A stretch of 64,000 nucleotides of DNA from Pontibacter sp. SGAir0037 (lineage in GTDB: Bacteria > Bacteroidota > Bacteroidia > Cytophagales > Hymenobacteraceae), in the NCBI RefSeq assembly GCF_005491705.1, contig NZ_CP028092.1, forward strand, positions 3,906,001 to 3,970,000, given 5' to 3'. Below are positions 32,298-40,392 of the stretch, one piece after another. The notes under the pieces were generated by a model. The model was not told the origin of the DNA and did not search any database. It saw only the letters and a list, made by a program, of their open reading frames with translations. The position numbers and the translations under genes are program-made. Numbering within the stretch: position 1 is the stretch's first letter; each line of letters starts with the position of its first letter.

Positions 32298-32987
32298 ATG
32301 AGTAAAGAAGATCTAAAAATAGATTTCAAACATTACAGTGATCAGTTAAGGAGTGGGCTCTTAAAAGCTCATGAACAGTATGAGAAAACACTAATATTGA
32401 TATCATCAGGAGGATTAGTTTTATCAATGGCTTTGATGGAAAAAATTGTTGGCAACAATCCTATCAATATTGAATATCTTGTAACACCATGGATTTTCCT
32501 TGGTTTGACGCTCCTGTTAAGCCTTGCATCTACTATATGGTCAATACACGTGCATACCGTTGTTGAACGCTCTTGGGTAAAGGTATCTAATGAGTATAGT
32601 AATTTAGACTTTAATGACCATGAAGAGACTTTATCAGCAAAAGATAGATTAAAAAAATTGAGACAAATTGAGCAGAGTTCTGATGAAGTAATGGAAATGT
32701 TTCGAAGCCACTATGACCTCACCAAAAGATTTGACGACAATTCAAATTTTACAACATATGCTCCACTAATAACTCTTTTAGTTGGTGTATGTTCTCTTAT
32801 TTATTTTTCATCTACAAATGTTTTAAACCCTCAAAAAAATGACCAAACCACCTCCACCCAGACCAGTACTGCCAAAACCGAGCGAACCCAAACCAGGGAC
32901 CAAAGGGACACCATTACCGCCACCGCCCAGGATACCAACACCACCATCAAAGCCCAAAAAGTAGATATAAAAGCCCCTCCTCAATAG
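32298..32987 (+). CDS. three-TM membrane protein (accessory cassette, copy B)
   Basis: A 229-aa protein homologous to the one at 16015-16608. TM1 lies at ~35-52 (LISSGGLVLSMALMEKIV), TM2 at ~64-86 (WIFLGLTLLLSLAS), and TM3 at ~160-178 (PLITLLVGVCSLIYFSS); a long charged helical region separates TM2 and TM3. The Thr/Gln-rich tail is overprinted by a +1 frame proline-rich ORF. The gene is on the plus strand between minus-strand structural genes, has its own terminator and only 40 bases of shared upstream space, so it looks like an inserted self-contained cassette. Function unknown. Confidence 0.75.
   Translation: MSKEDLKIDFKHYSDQLRSGLLKAHEQYEKTLILISSGGLVLSMALMEKIVGNNPINIEYLVTPWIFLGLTLLLSLASTIWSIHVHTVVERSWVKVSNEYSNLDFNDHEETLSAKDRLKKLRQIEQSSDEVMEMFRSHYDLTKRFDDNSNFTTYAPLITLLVGVCSLIYFSSTNVLNPQKNDQTTSTQTSTAKTERTQTRDQRDTITATAQDTNTTIKAQKVDIKAPPQ
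32839..32964 (+). CDS. overprinted small proline-rich protein, copy B (41 aa)
   Basis: ATG directly follows an A-rich run inside the membrane-protein gene, +1 frame. About 40% proline; contains PGTKGTPLPPPPR and ends KPKK. Same relative position, same frame offset and same motif as the ORF at 16475-16591. It stops 4 bases before the terminator stem, while the zero-frame stop lies within the terminator. No signal sequence. Confidence 0.6.
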   Translation: MTKPPPPRPVLPKPSEPKPGTKGTPLPPPPRIPTPPSKPKK

Positions 32988-32995
32988 GGGTTTTT
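32969..32995. terminator. terminator of cassette B and of the convergent 99-aa gene
   Basis: AAAAGCCCCT (32969-32978) pairs with AGGGGTTTTT (32986-32995), one G-T pair, 7-base loop. Confidence 0.75.
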
Positions 32996-33293
32996 ATTCT
33001 TGCGCCAGAAAGCTCTCGTAAGGGCGCAGGTACTCCACCACCGCATCTTTGCCGCCATCCCGGAACGCCTTGCGGAGCCTGCGCAGGTGGTTGGTGGCGT
33101 TGGTGGGCGAGCCGATGTAATACTCCTTTTCCGGATCCAGCGGATTGCCCTTAGCATCCAACAGGTTCGGGTCGTCGGCCAGCAGCACGTGCCCCTTCTG
33201 AGGGGTGCGGTATTTGGTTTCGGGTACCGGCAGGCGCTCAGCAAACTGCTTCAAAGCGTCGTCCATTGCGGGGGTTAGTTTGTGTTTCTTCAT
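32994..33293 (-). CDS. hypothetical protein, 99 aa, downstream of terL
   Basis: Its ATG overlaps the TAA of the large terminase gene (TAATG). It is soluble, charged and GC-rich. It contains PETKYRTPQKGHVLLADDPNLLDAKGN and ATNHLRRLRKAFRDGG. No family recognised. Its position between terminase and tail genes, where a portal or capsid gene would be expected, makes it a phage gene of unknown role. Confidence 0.6.
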   Translation of the reverse strand: MKKHKLTPAMDDALKQFAERLPVPETKYRTPQKGHVLLADDPNLLDAKGNPLDPEKEYYIGSPTNATNHLRRLRKAFRDGGKDAVVEYLRPYESFLAQE

Positions 33294-34585
33294 TATGCGT
33301 ATCCAAAAGATGACTTAGTTAATTCAAAAATTTCGCGCATCATTAGCGCATCGGAAAGGTCAGGCGAACGACCAAGTATTTCTTTCACTTCCTCTTTAGG
33401 AATCACTGCTTTCTTGCCGTCCTTATCCATATCCTTTTGCTTCACTTGTTCCATTTCCTCAATGATCTTCTCCTTAAGCGCTGGATCTTCGCACTGGATA
33501 TACAGCCCGTCCGCCTGCACACGCTCAGCCATTTTGAAGTAACACTGGCTTTTCAGGTTGGCGTAGTTCTCCCCCTGCAGTGCCTTGCTTCCGTTCAGGA
33601 AACCTTTGCAACGCAGTATATCCTTAACACCACCGCCCACACCGTCTTCGTCGACAACAACCTGCGATAGCGGTATATGATGCTGTCTCGCCATTTCACG
33701 TATAGCCGCTGCAACTTCAGTGACCGATGCACCTTTAAGCACCTTAATTCCCACGACACGAAAGCCATCCCATAGCAGAATGATAGAGCTGTCAGCTCCA
33801 AAGCGAGCAATATCAGCAGTAATGTATTTCTTGCCACCAGGCACAAAGTCGTTCGTGAAGCAGTCAATAATTTTTTCATAATCCATGAGTTTAGCGGGGT
33901 CCTGATCGTACTCCCAGTTACCAAACAGCAAACGCTCTTTGCTAGCCTTATCCAGTGTCAGCAGGTTATCACGGTAGTGTTTCGAGACGTGCGGATTATC
34001 GGAAAGCAAAGATTGAATGAAGGCCTTAAAAGGCTCCAGTGCCTTTTCCTTGAATGGCTTGTAGAAGTAAGTGTAAACCCACGTCTTCGCAGGGTTGCAA
34101 CTGCCGAGCAACTTAGGTATCAGGTTGAACTCGTCAAGCTTGTAACGAATACGAGACTTAACAATCTGCCATGCTTTCTGCACAATCTGATTACACTCAT
34201 CAACAAACCCTCCTGTGATCTCAAGCGAGCCCAGACTGTCAAAGTTCGGGTCACTGGGATACAGGAATAAATCCTTCAGAATGATCTGGGATCCGTTGGA
34301 AAAATAAATAATGTTGTCCTGCTGGTGGTATCGGTAAACCGAGGTACTCACTCCCTGGAGCTTACAGATTTCAAAGAAAGTGTTGAGGGTGGTTTCCTTT
34401 AAGCTCTTGAGTTTCGACCTGCCCATCAGCCAGCGGGTACCAGGATAGCGAAGGCAATTTTTCAGCAGCCAGTAACACCCCAGTGCAGATTTGCCACCGC
34501 CCGCGCCGCCGCCGTACAGCAGCTCCGTGGTGGTGGTGTCCTCCAATATGTCGAGTGCTCTAGTCTGCTTGATCGTTAGCTTCAT
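33293..34585 (-). CDS. terL: phage terminase large subunit
   Basis: About 430 aa from ATG 34585, which overlaps the end of terS by 26 bases; a longer open frame to 34678 is antisense-like and not needed. The ATPase domain has Walker A YGGGAGGGKSALG with Lys32 and the Walker B-type SLEITGGFVDECNQI. The nuclease domain starts YITADIARFGADSSIILLWDG, with a later VVDEDGVGGGVKD, both matching RNase H-like terminase nucleases. The protein would cut and pump DNA into a prohead. The gene looks intact. Its N-terminus follows the terminase_6/terminase_3 pattern. Confidence 0.9.
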   Translation of the reverse strand: MKLTIKQTRALDILEDTTTTELLYGGGAGGGKSALGCYWLLKNCLRYPGTRWLMGRSKLKSLKETTLNTFFEICKLQGVSTSVYRYHQQDNIIYFSNGSQIILKDLFLYPSDPNFDSLGSLEITGGFVDECNQIVQKAWQIVKSRIRYKLDEFNLIPKLLGSCNPAKTWVYTYFYKPFKEKALEPFKAFIQSLLSDNPHVSKHYRDNLLTLDKASKERLLFGNWEYDQDPAKLMDYEKIIDCFTNDFVPGGKKYITADIARFGADSSIILLWDGFRVVGIKVLKGASVTEVAAAIREMARQHHIPLSQVVVDEDGVGGGVKDILRCKGFLNGSKALQGENYANLKSQCYFKMAERVQADGLYIQCEDPALKEKIIEEMEQVKQKDMDKDGKKAVIPKEEVKEILGRSPDLSDALMMREIFELTKSSFGYA

Positions 34586-35285
34586 AGGTGCGCTCCTCGT
34601 GCCAAGTGAGACTGATGTTCTGGTTGTTGTCCTTTTCGTAAAGACCATGCATTCTGGCCAACTTGTCAAGAGCTGCATCCGCTGGATATAGCTCCACCTT
34701 CAGCCCGTGTTCTGAGGGGATAATAGCTTTAATGCGCCCAGCCTGCTTATCTTCTATCAACTTCACCATGTCTAGTTCAGTGCGCTTCACCTTCTGCGGT
34801 GGACCCTGCACATAGCCAGTGGCCTGCGGGTCTCGCTCTAGCTCCAAATGGTGGCGAATGATCTGCCGGCGGCGCTTGGCCTGCGCTGCCTTGTGGCTCT
34901 TCAGCTCATCTTCGTCCAGCTCAGCGCGGGCGGCGTACTCCTCCTCGAATGCCATCTCTTCTCGGATGCTCTCGATCACATGGGAAAGCGGCACCTTTAT
35001 GCGCGTCGACTCTTCCACTTCCGTGATGGTGTAATAGTTCTTTATGTCACCCTTGGCAATGTCGGTTATCAGCTTTGTTGTCTCTTCGGCAGGCAAGGCG
35101 AGCTCATTGAGCCTTGCCTTTACCGCTTCAGAAATCTCAGGTTTTCTCAGGTTTTCCCAACCTATCGAATATGCCGACTTTTGGCTGTAGCCCGACCTGA
35201 TGGCGGCCTGCGTAGCGTTGCAATCCTTGCAGTACTCCTCCACGAAGCGCTGCTCTTTTGCGGTGAGTTTCTTCTGCTCTTCCAT
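34560..35285 (-). CDS. terS: phage terminase small subunit
   Basis: 241 aa. The N-terminal domain KLTAKEQRFVEEYCKDCNATQAAIRSGYS is the classical terminase_2 helix-turn-helix that binds the packaging site, followed by IGWENLRKPEISEAVKARL. The rest is helical with a charged coiled region (LDEDELKSHKAAQAKRRRQIIR). It is longer than many small terminases because of a C-terminal extension. It overlaps terL on the same strand. Confidence 0.9.
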   Translation of the reverse strand: MEEQKKLTAKEQRFVEEYCKDCNATQAAIRSGYSQKSAYSIGWENLRKPEISEAVKARLNELALPAEETTKLITDIAKGDIKNYYTITEVEESTRIKVPLSHVIESIREEMAFEEEYAARAELDEDELKSHKAAQAKRRRQIIRHHLELERDPQATGYVQGPPQKVKRTELDMVKLIEDKQAGRIKAIIPSEHGLKVELYPADAALDKLARMHGLYEKDNNQNISLTWHEERTYEANDQAD

Positions 35286-35313
35286 AATACCCGAAAATAA
35301 AAAGGCATTTCTG

Positions 35314-35667
35314 TCAAGTTGCGGAAAAGGGACTTAGCTTGGTATGGTATCCTTTCTTAAGATCAGGGTTGCGCTTAACAAATTGCTTGAAAGAAGGGTA
35401 AGGCACACCCAGCTTCTCTGCCATCTCGGGGCCTTTGATCCAGCCGTGGGTGTAGTCCTGCTTAACCATTCTGATATCATGAGTCGTATAGGTACGTCGG
35501 TTTGATTCTTGCTTTTTACCATTAGGAAGCAAATCTGTAAAGAGTACCAGTTGTACACCATACCCTGATTTCAAGCAAAATATTTGTTTGGTTGTATTGT
35601 TCCCGGGTTTGGGTCTTCCTGCTTGATATCTAAATTGATCTGTTGTTATTTCCCCTTGCTCTTTCAT
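35314..35667 (-). CDS. hypothetical protein, 117 aa, between repeats
   Basis: A basic protein. The C-terminal half has IKGPEMAEKLGVPYPSFKQFVKRNPDLKKG, which looks like a small helix-turn-helix. No family recognised. It is flanked by an 18-bp direct repeat, one copy lying in its own last codons (35320-35337) and the other upstream of its start (35703-35720), as if a segment had been duplicated. It probably is a DNA-binding protein. Confidence 0.55.
   Translation of the reverse strand: MKEQGEITTDQFRYQAGRPKPGNNTTKQIFCLKSGYGVQLVLFTDLLPNGKKQESNRRTYTTHDIRMVKQDYTHGWIKGPEMAEKLGVPYPSFKQFVKRNPDLKKGYHTKLSPFSAT
35320..35337 (+). repeat. 18-bp direct repeat, copy 1
   Basis: TGCGGAAAAGGGACTTAG; identical to 35703-35720. 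Sequence just before both copies (a start codon context followed by AAAATAAAAA) is also similar, so the duplication may cover ~50 bases. Confidence 0.7.
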
Positions 35668-35680
35668 AATAACCTAAAAT

Positions 35681-35703
35681 AAAAAAAGCCCCTCCACAGG
35701 GCT
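35681..35703 (-). terminator. terminator on the minus strand
   Basis: On the minus strand AGCCC, a 7-base loop, GGGCT, then TTTTTT. It would end the transcript from the gene at 36013. Confidence 0.55.
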
Positions 35704-35720
35704 GCGGAAAAGGGACTTAG
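35703..35720 (+). repeat. 18-bp direct repeat, copy 2
   Basis: Exact copy of 35320-35337, upstream of the start of the 117-aa gene. Confidence 0.7.
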
Positions 35721-35758
35721 GCATTATAGAACGCGCTAAAACAGATACTATATCGTTT

Positions 35759-36013
35759 CTAATGCTTATAAGTTACCTCATGACTGTAGAAAAAGCCGTC
35801 CTCGTTTTCATGAATAAACTCAAAATGACTTATTTGATTGGCTACTTTTATGAGAAAAGAGTCCTGCGCACCACATTCTTTTATTGAGTCCTTAAGCGTT
35901 TGGAGGGTTTCTCTTCCCCATCTTGGGAAAGGATCCGGATACTTATTGAACTCCTTATCAAAAGAAATTCTATTAATAATTGTTAGCGGTTTGGCTAGTG
36001 TAAGTGATTCCAT
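35759..36013 (-). CDS. hypothetical protein, 84 aa
   Basis: From ATG 36013 (MESLTLAKPLTIINRISFD). It contains PRWGRETLQTLKDSIKECGAQDSFLI and a strand-rich end. No family recognised. Two copies of the TGTCGCA heptamer lie 33-47 bases upstream of its start, so it could be controlled by the protein that binds those repeats. A longer frame to 36061 would read through the repeats and is less likely. Confidence 0.5.
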   Translation of the reverse strand: MESLTLAKPLTIINRISFDKEFNKYPDPFPRWGRETLQTLKDSIKECGAQDSFLIKVANQISHFEFIHENEDGFFYSHEVTYKH

Positions 36014-36045
36014 TTGACTGCAAATGATTTGTATTTTATAAACTT

Positions 36046-36351
36046 TGTCGCAGTGTCGCAACCTTTAGGTGTTATTTCTTTATATAATTATTATCTCACC
36101 ATCTATCTTTATTTTATACAATTAAATATTGGTTATTTTAGAATTTCGATGGATCATTAAATTTTTTCATATTCTAGTTGCGACCTTGCGACAAATGGAG
36201 AAGTAGATTCATCTATTTATTTAAATTGAGGTTTTTGCTGTCGCAGGTTGTGCATATTTATCTGCGACATTAATATCCAAACCTGCGACACCTGCGACAC
36301 ACTAAGGAAAGTTTGTCGCACCCTTAGCTATCTGTCGCAAGATGTGTCGCA
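36046..36351. repeat. iteron cluster: ten exact copies of TGTCGCA
   Basis: Copies as TGTCGCA at 36046, 36054, 36239, 36314, 36333 and 36345, and as TGCGACA at 36187, 36263, 36284 and 36293, plus a near copy TGCGACC at 36179. All lie in 306 bases, with most in the last 113, between an 84-aa gene and the 3' end of the primase-helicase gene. AT-rich sequence (36070-36175) lies between the groups. This is the layout of an iteron origin or a multi-site operator. The 344-base gap holds nothing else I can identify. Confidence 0.75.
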
Positions 36352-36357
36352 ACTTCA

Positions 36358-38862
36358 TTATAGGATTTTTTGGCTAAATATAGCAGCTCTGAACTTATTG
36401 CCTATATCGTCTCTCTTCTCCTTCTTAGTATCTACATCCAGCCCCTCAAATTGAGCATATAGTTTAAGCCACTTGTCCCATTCCATTGCAGAGAGGGCTC
36501 CGTCAGGGATACCTTCCTGCGATTTGAAATCCTCAAAAGTTCCTGGTTTAGATATAACATACTCCCCTCCGGCCCAGAGCCATAACCCTTTATCATCCTT
36601 AAGCTTTGCATCCATAAAAGAGGCAAAACCGGTTTGTTGACCTCTTATTCTGGTGGCCTGCAAAAGTTTGCGCCTGTTGAGATTTATTGGAGCAGGCTCT
36701 AATAGTCCCCGCTTGAGGAATAACTGACAACATCCCATCATTAGGTTATCAAAGGAATTCCACTCGCTTTCTTCCCAGTCATCAAAAAAATTGCGCCCGA
36801 ACTCGTCTTTAGGATTGAAGTCTTTACTATAATAGGGTGCTATCTCAAATTCGAACTTTCGCCTAGCATGGCTATCTCCTGCACCACTGATCATATCATT
36901 GGTGGTAATCCCAATCTTAGGAGAGGTCTCATAAGCTAAACTTGTTTGCCCCTGGTAGAGCCGGTTTATCTTCATCTCACCAGTGGCCATTACAAAAAGC
37001 TTATCAAAAGGTAAGCGCCGTCCGTCCCAATCATCAAAGAAAACAACACGGGTAAATTCATTAACCTCCTGAGACCAGAACTTATCTTTAAAATCCATAG
37101 TCTTGCAGTCCACCAGCACCATGGGCACTACCTTACCAATTGCTTTAAAAATTAATGATTTACCTGTACCGCCGGACGGATTCTCGCTGATCGCTTGATC
37201 TACAAGAATAGCAACTTTTGTGTTTGATGGGTCCTTATACCCATGGCACTCATAACCTATAAGTGTATACAAAGAAAGTAATCGCTCCTGATTCTGACCC
37301 GATGAATTATACAGGAACCTACTAAAATCACAATTGCCTACCTCATCCGCAGGCATGAGCTGAATATCTCTATCGCGTATCTGCTTTTGCCATATAAAGC
37401 TTGGGAGCTCTGTATAAGATGCAAAAGAGATAGCTTCCGGTTTTACTGTAACAAAGCCATTCCTATAGAAAAAGTAAGCCGTATCTTTATCATCCCGAAG
37501 AAACTCATCCTGCAATTCACGAAGAAACCCCATCTTGCGCTCGTCGAAGAAATGCCGGTGCTCCCGCATTACCTGGTCTATAACCTGTGAGCGAAACACA
37601 TGGTCGAAATGAAAAGGTAGCTCATTCAGATAGTCCAAAATGAATGTCTGAATCTGGTCCATGACCACTTCTGAAACAATGTTGTTCGACACCCGAACAA
37701 TAGATACATCTTTGCCCCTTCGATACTTCCGGAATCCGGCCCCATCAAGGAACTCAGCATACTTAACGTGGGATAAATGCAACTTATAGATGTCCTTTTT
37801 CTCATCATAAAGCACATCCCAGAATGCAAGAATCGTTTCTTCCCGTTCCTCATAAATTGCTTCCACTGCCGCCTGTATTGCTTGGGCATTGCCTCCGTGA
37901 CTAACTGCTATCTTTTGCGCCACCAACTCCTTTTGGTCGCCGTGCGACTTGCTTTCATAAGCAATATAGGCCAAAGGCTCTGGGAGAATCGGTTTTTCCT
38001 GCCCTTTTTTTATTCCAGACCTAACGGTAGCAAAAGCGACTTTCCATGCAGACTTAGGGCTAGTATGCATGATAGCTTGTTCTAATGCCTGCTGCGCCTC
38101 ATGTTCTGAGAGAAGACCAGTAGCAACATACCCCCCACATAAATAGGCCATATCTCTACGCATATGGTGCTTTGATCCTTGTGGAGCATCAAGTATTTTC
38201 CTAACTGCGGTTTGCAATGCTGTGTGCCCATAATTAGTCGGCCTTGTAGGTGCTGGGTAAATAGGGGCTTTGCATGGACTGGTCTGGCTTTCTACTAACG
38301 CAGCTTCTTCCTCCTGCAGTTCTTCGAAAGTCTCACTATCATGATTCAGATATAATTCAGGATCATAGCTCACATATCGTGGCCAGGCAACATTAGAGGT
38401 CTTGTCTAACGCAATACTATATGTTGTTTCAAAATATTCCTTTAAAGCACGATAACTGGCTTCGTGGTATTTAGTGGGGATCTTTACAATTACTGCAAGA
38501 CCGCCGTCCCACCCCCTGCAGCTCAGAAAGCAAGAATAAGTATAGTTATCCTTTTCAATTACTTTACGGAGATCCTTGAAATTAACCCCTGGGTTTTGCT
38601 TTTTGTCAATATCAAGACAGGCGAAACCACTATGCTGCTCTAAGCCCTTTTGGTCTCTATGCCTAAATGTGCCCGAAACCGTAAAATAAGGGAGCATGTC
38701 ACTTTTGAACTGCTTCTGTTCCTCCTCGGTCTTTAAATTCCTTAAAGTTGTTATTACTTCCCGCCAGCGCCCATCACAGATATCATTTAAAATAGAAAGC
38801 AACTCTACATCTGACCCATTCCTTGTAACATTGATTTTAGGGAAGATTGATACCTTATTCAT
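36358..38862 (-). CDS. VirE/BT4734-type primase with D5-like helicase domain
   Basis: An 834-aa replication protein. Residues ~1-190 match the BT4734/VirE N-terminal primase-like domain: MNKVSIFPKINVT, then GFACLDIDKKQNPG with metal-binding Asp residues, then FLSCRGWDGGLAVIVKI. A PriCT-like helical linker lies near 210-290. The C-terminal half is an SF3/D5-like ATPase: Walker A NPSGGTGKSLI, Walker B-type RVVFFDDWDG, sensor ITTNDMI and AGDSHARRKFEFEIA. It probably starts and drives replication of the element. Repeat clusters at both ends of the gene are candidate binding sites. Confidence 0.85.
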   Translation of the reverse strand: MNKVSIFPKINVTRNGSDVELLSILNDICDGRWREVITTLRNLKTEEEQKQFKSDMLPYFTVSGTFRHRDQKGLEQHSGFACLDIDKKQNPGVNFKDLRKVIEKDNYTYSCFLSCRGWDGGLAVIVKIPTKYHEASYRALKEYFETTYSIALDKTSNVAWPRYVSYDPELYLNHDSETFEELQEEEAALVESQTSPCKAPIYPAPTRPTNYGHTALQTAVRKILDAPQGSKHHMRRDMAYLCGGYVATGLLSEHEAQQALEQAIMHTSPKSAWKVAFATVRSGIKKGQEKPILPEPLAYIAYESKSHGDQKELVAQKIAVSHGGNAQAIQAAVEAIYEEREETILAFWDVLYDEKKDIYKLHLSHVKYAEFLDGAGFRKYRRGKDVSIVRVSNNIVSEVVMDQIQTFILDYLNELPFHFDHVFRSQVIDQVMREHRHFFDERKMGFLRELQDEFLRDDKDTAYFFYRNGFVTVKPEAISFASYTELPSFIWQKQIRDRDIQLMPADEVGNCDFSRFLYNSSGQNQERLLSLYTLIGYECHGYKDPSNTKVAILVDQAISENPSGGTGKSLIFKAIGKVVPMVLVDCKTMDFKDKFWSQEVNEFTRVVFFDDWDGRRLPFDKLFVMATGEMKINRLYQGQTSLAYETSPKIGITTNDMISGAGDSHARRKFEFEIAPYYSKDFNPKDEFGRNFFDDWEESEWNSFDNLMMGCCQLFLKRGLLEPAPINLNRRKLLQATRIRGQQTGFASFMDAKLKDDKGLWLWAGGEYVISKPGTFEDFKSQEGIPDGALSAMEWDKWLKLYAQFEGLDVDTKKEKRDDIGNKFRAAIFSQKIL

Positions 38863-38910
38863 ATCGCCCCCTTTTCTGCTGCAAACATGATCCTTTTCCC
38901 ATATGGCCTC

Positions 38911-39210
38911 CTATGCTCTTTTAAATGGTTGTTCAAGAGAGGATAATACTTCAGACTTGAAGAAATAAACACGGCGCCCTTTACGATAAAACGGCACTTT
39001 TCCCTCAGCCATCCATTTCGTCATTGTAGGTTGGGAACAACGTAACAAGCGGCATGCCTCAACCTTAGAGATTGGTTGCTCAGTTTCAAGTATTGTAGCA
39101 TCTGCTTTAGCTAACAATAATGGCGTAAGCGCTTCCACAACTTCCTGCACTAACAATTGTCGCTCATCTGGAGAAAGTGTTGCTATAAAAGAAAATTCCT
39201 TTACATTCAT
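38911..39210 (-). CDS. helix-turn-helix (excisionase-like) protein, 99 aa
   Basis: The C-terminal half is an HTH_17 domain: ISKVEACRLLRCSQPTMTKWMAEGKVPFYRKGRRVYFFKSEVL. The N-terminal helical part probably dimerises. It lies 48 bases upstream of the primase gene on the same strand, and its own upstream region holds the CGGAAGTAA palindrome and repeats, which are likely targets of this or a related regulator. It could be the excisionase. Confidence 0.8.
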   Translation of the reverse strand: MNVKEFSFIATLSPDERQLLVQEVVEALTPLLLAKADATILETEQPISKVEACRLLRCSQPTMTKWMAEGKVPFYRKGRRVYFFKSEVLSSLEQPFKRA

Positions 39211-39250
39211 AACTATTTAAGTTAGGTTATGAGGCAAAGGAATTTAATCT

Positions 39251-39346
39251 TTACTTCCGATTACTTCCGCACTTTCCGAACGGAAGTAATCGGAAGTAAT
39301 CGGAAGTAAACAATATCAAATATCGGAAGTAAACAATATCAAATAT
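39251..39346. repeat. 19-bp palindrome plus tandem 23-bp repeat built on CGGAAGTAA
   Basis: Perfect arms 39251-39269 and 39281-39299 with an 11-base spacer. CGGAAGTAA occurs at 39281, 39291, 39301 and 39324, and as complement at 39251 and 39261. A perfect 23-bp tandem repeat spans 39301-39323 and 39324-39346. The last copy overlaps the 3' end of the next gene. It lies 41-136 bases upstream of the HTH gene start: a likely operator or origin. Confidence 0.75.
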
Positions 39347-40382
39347 TAGTACTTAACTTAAAAAATTCATCATATATATCATCATATACTCTTGTTCGTG
39401 CAGTCCTATCACTAAAAGCTTTAGGCTCAATTTTAAATCTTTTACAAAAGATACGACCTAAAGGTGTCAATTTGATTTCCTTTATTCTTTTAGCATCTAA
39501 TAAAGCTGTATAAAGACGTACAATGTGAGTAGGCTCATCTATCCAAGACTCATTCTTATCTAAACAACCTCTTGCCTGGAGTGCTTTAATTAATGGGCTT
39601 ATTTTTCCCTTATCTCTGAAAAGCCATTCAAAAGAAGGATCTTCTTTAGGAGGGTATTCTTCCCCTGCTAGTTGTTCTTCGCCCCTATCAACAGTATAAG
39701 TTTTGTTTTCTTCTGCCATTAGCCTTTTAAAGTACTTAATTTTGAGAAGGCATCTTTCAATATATACACGTCCGTTATCTGTAAACTTCTCTGGTGCCTG
39801 AGCTACTTCCTGCTCACAGCAATCTATTTGGCTATGCAGGAAGTTAATTTTTTCTTGCAAGGTCGTAAAATGCTCCAACACAGGTTCTGTTAACTCAAAT
39901 GTGTAAGCATATCTACTTTTATCATTTTGCCCCTCCTGAATAAAATCCCATAGCCTATCGCATTCTTTACCAACCAGAAACAACATAAAAAGCATTGCCT
40001 GTTTGCACTGCTCTATTTCTTCAGTAGTTGCGGATTCAGTAACACTGTATTGTATGACTTGAAACTTACTTAAAGAACTAAACAGGAAAGCAAGTTGATA
40101 TGTATCTAATTCTAAACTATAGAGATGACCTAAAACGGTATATGGTTCTAGGTAATATTCCATGATAATATAAAACTGATCGTAAAGTGTATTAAAAAAA
40201 TTTAATGGCTCCCAAAAGCCTGTCCTAAAACCTGCTTTCACCCGGATCATGTTTAACTCATCATATATAGCCATGTTAACTTTACTATATATGCTTAACG
40301 GTTGAGTGGTAAAGAAGTCATTTAAGTTAACTATGTGCTCAAAATCTGACTGTATGAGCCCTCCTACATTATATTTTTCCAT
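39339..40382 (-). CDS. hypothetical protein (RteC-like C-terminus), 347 aa
   Basis: From ATG 40382 (MEKYNVGGLIQSD). Helical throughout. The C-terminal 110 residues (FEWLFRDKGKISPLIKALQARGCL ... FCKRFKIEPKAFSDRTARTRVYDDIYDEFF) resemble in pattern the RteC-type domain found on Bacteroidota conjugative elements, but this is a weak visual match. It starts 10 bases after the integrase stop, so the two are co-transcribed. A control role in excision is plausible. Confidence 0.5.
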   Translation of the reverse strand: MEKYNVGGLIQSDFEHIVNLNDFFTTQPLSIYSKVNMAIYDELNMIRVKAGFRTGFWEPLNFFNTLYDQFYIIMEYYLEPYTVLGHLYSLELDTYQLAFLFSSLSKFQVIQYSVTESATTEEIEQCKQAMLFMLFLVGKECDRLWDFIQEGQNDKSRYAYTFELTEPVLEHFTTLQEKINFLHSQIDCCEQEVAQAPEKFTDNGRVYIERCLLKIKYFKRLMAEENKTYTVDRGEEQLAGEEYPPKEDPSFEWLFRDKGKISPLIKALQARGCLDKNESWIDEPTHIVRLYTALLDAKRIKEIKLTPLGRIFCKRFKIEPKAFSDRTARTRVYDDIYDEFFKLSTNI

Positions 40383-40392
40383 ACATCCCAAA

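Noticed and set aside
32994..33293. Major capsid or head protein
   Set aside because: At 99 aa it is too short, and it has no HK97-like sequence features.
36046..36351. CRISPR-like repeats
   Set aside because: A 7-base unit in both orientations with irregular spacing is an iteron or operator pattern, not CRISPR.
39251..39346. CRISPR array
   Set aside because: The repeats are 9-23 bases, adjacent or overlapping without unique ~30-base spacers, and there are no cas genes.
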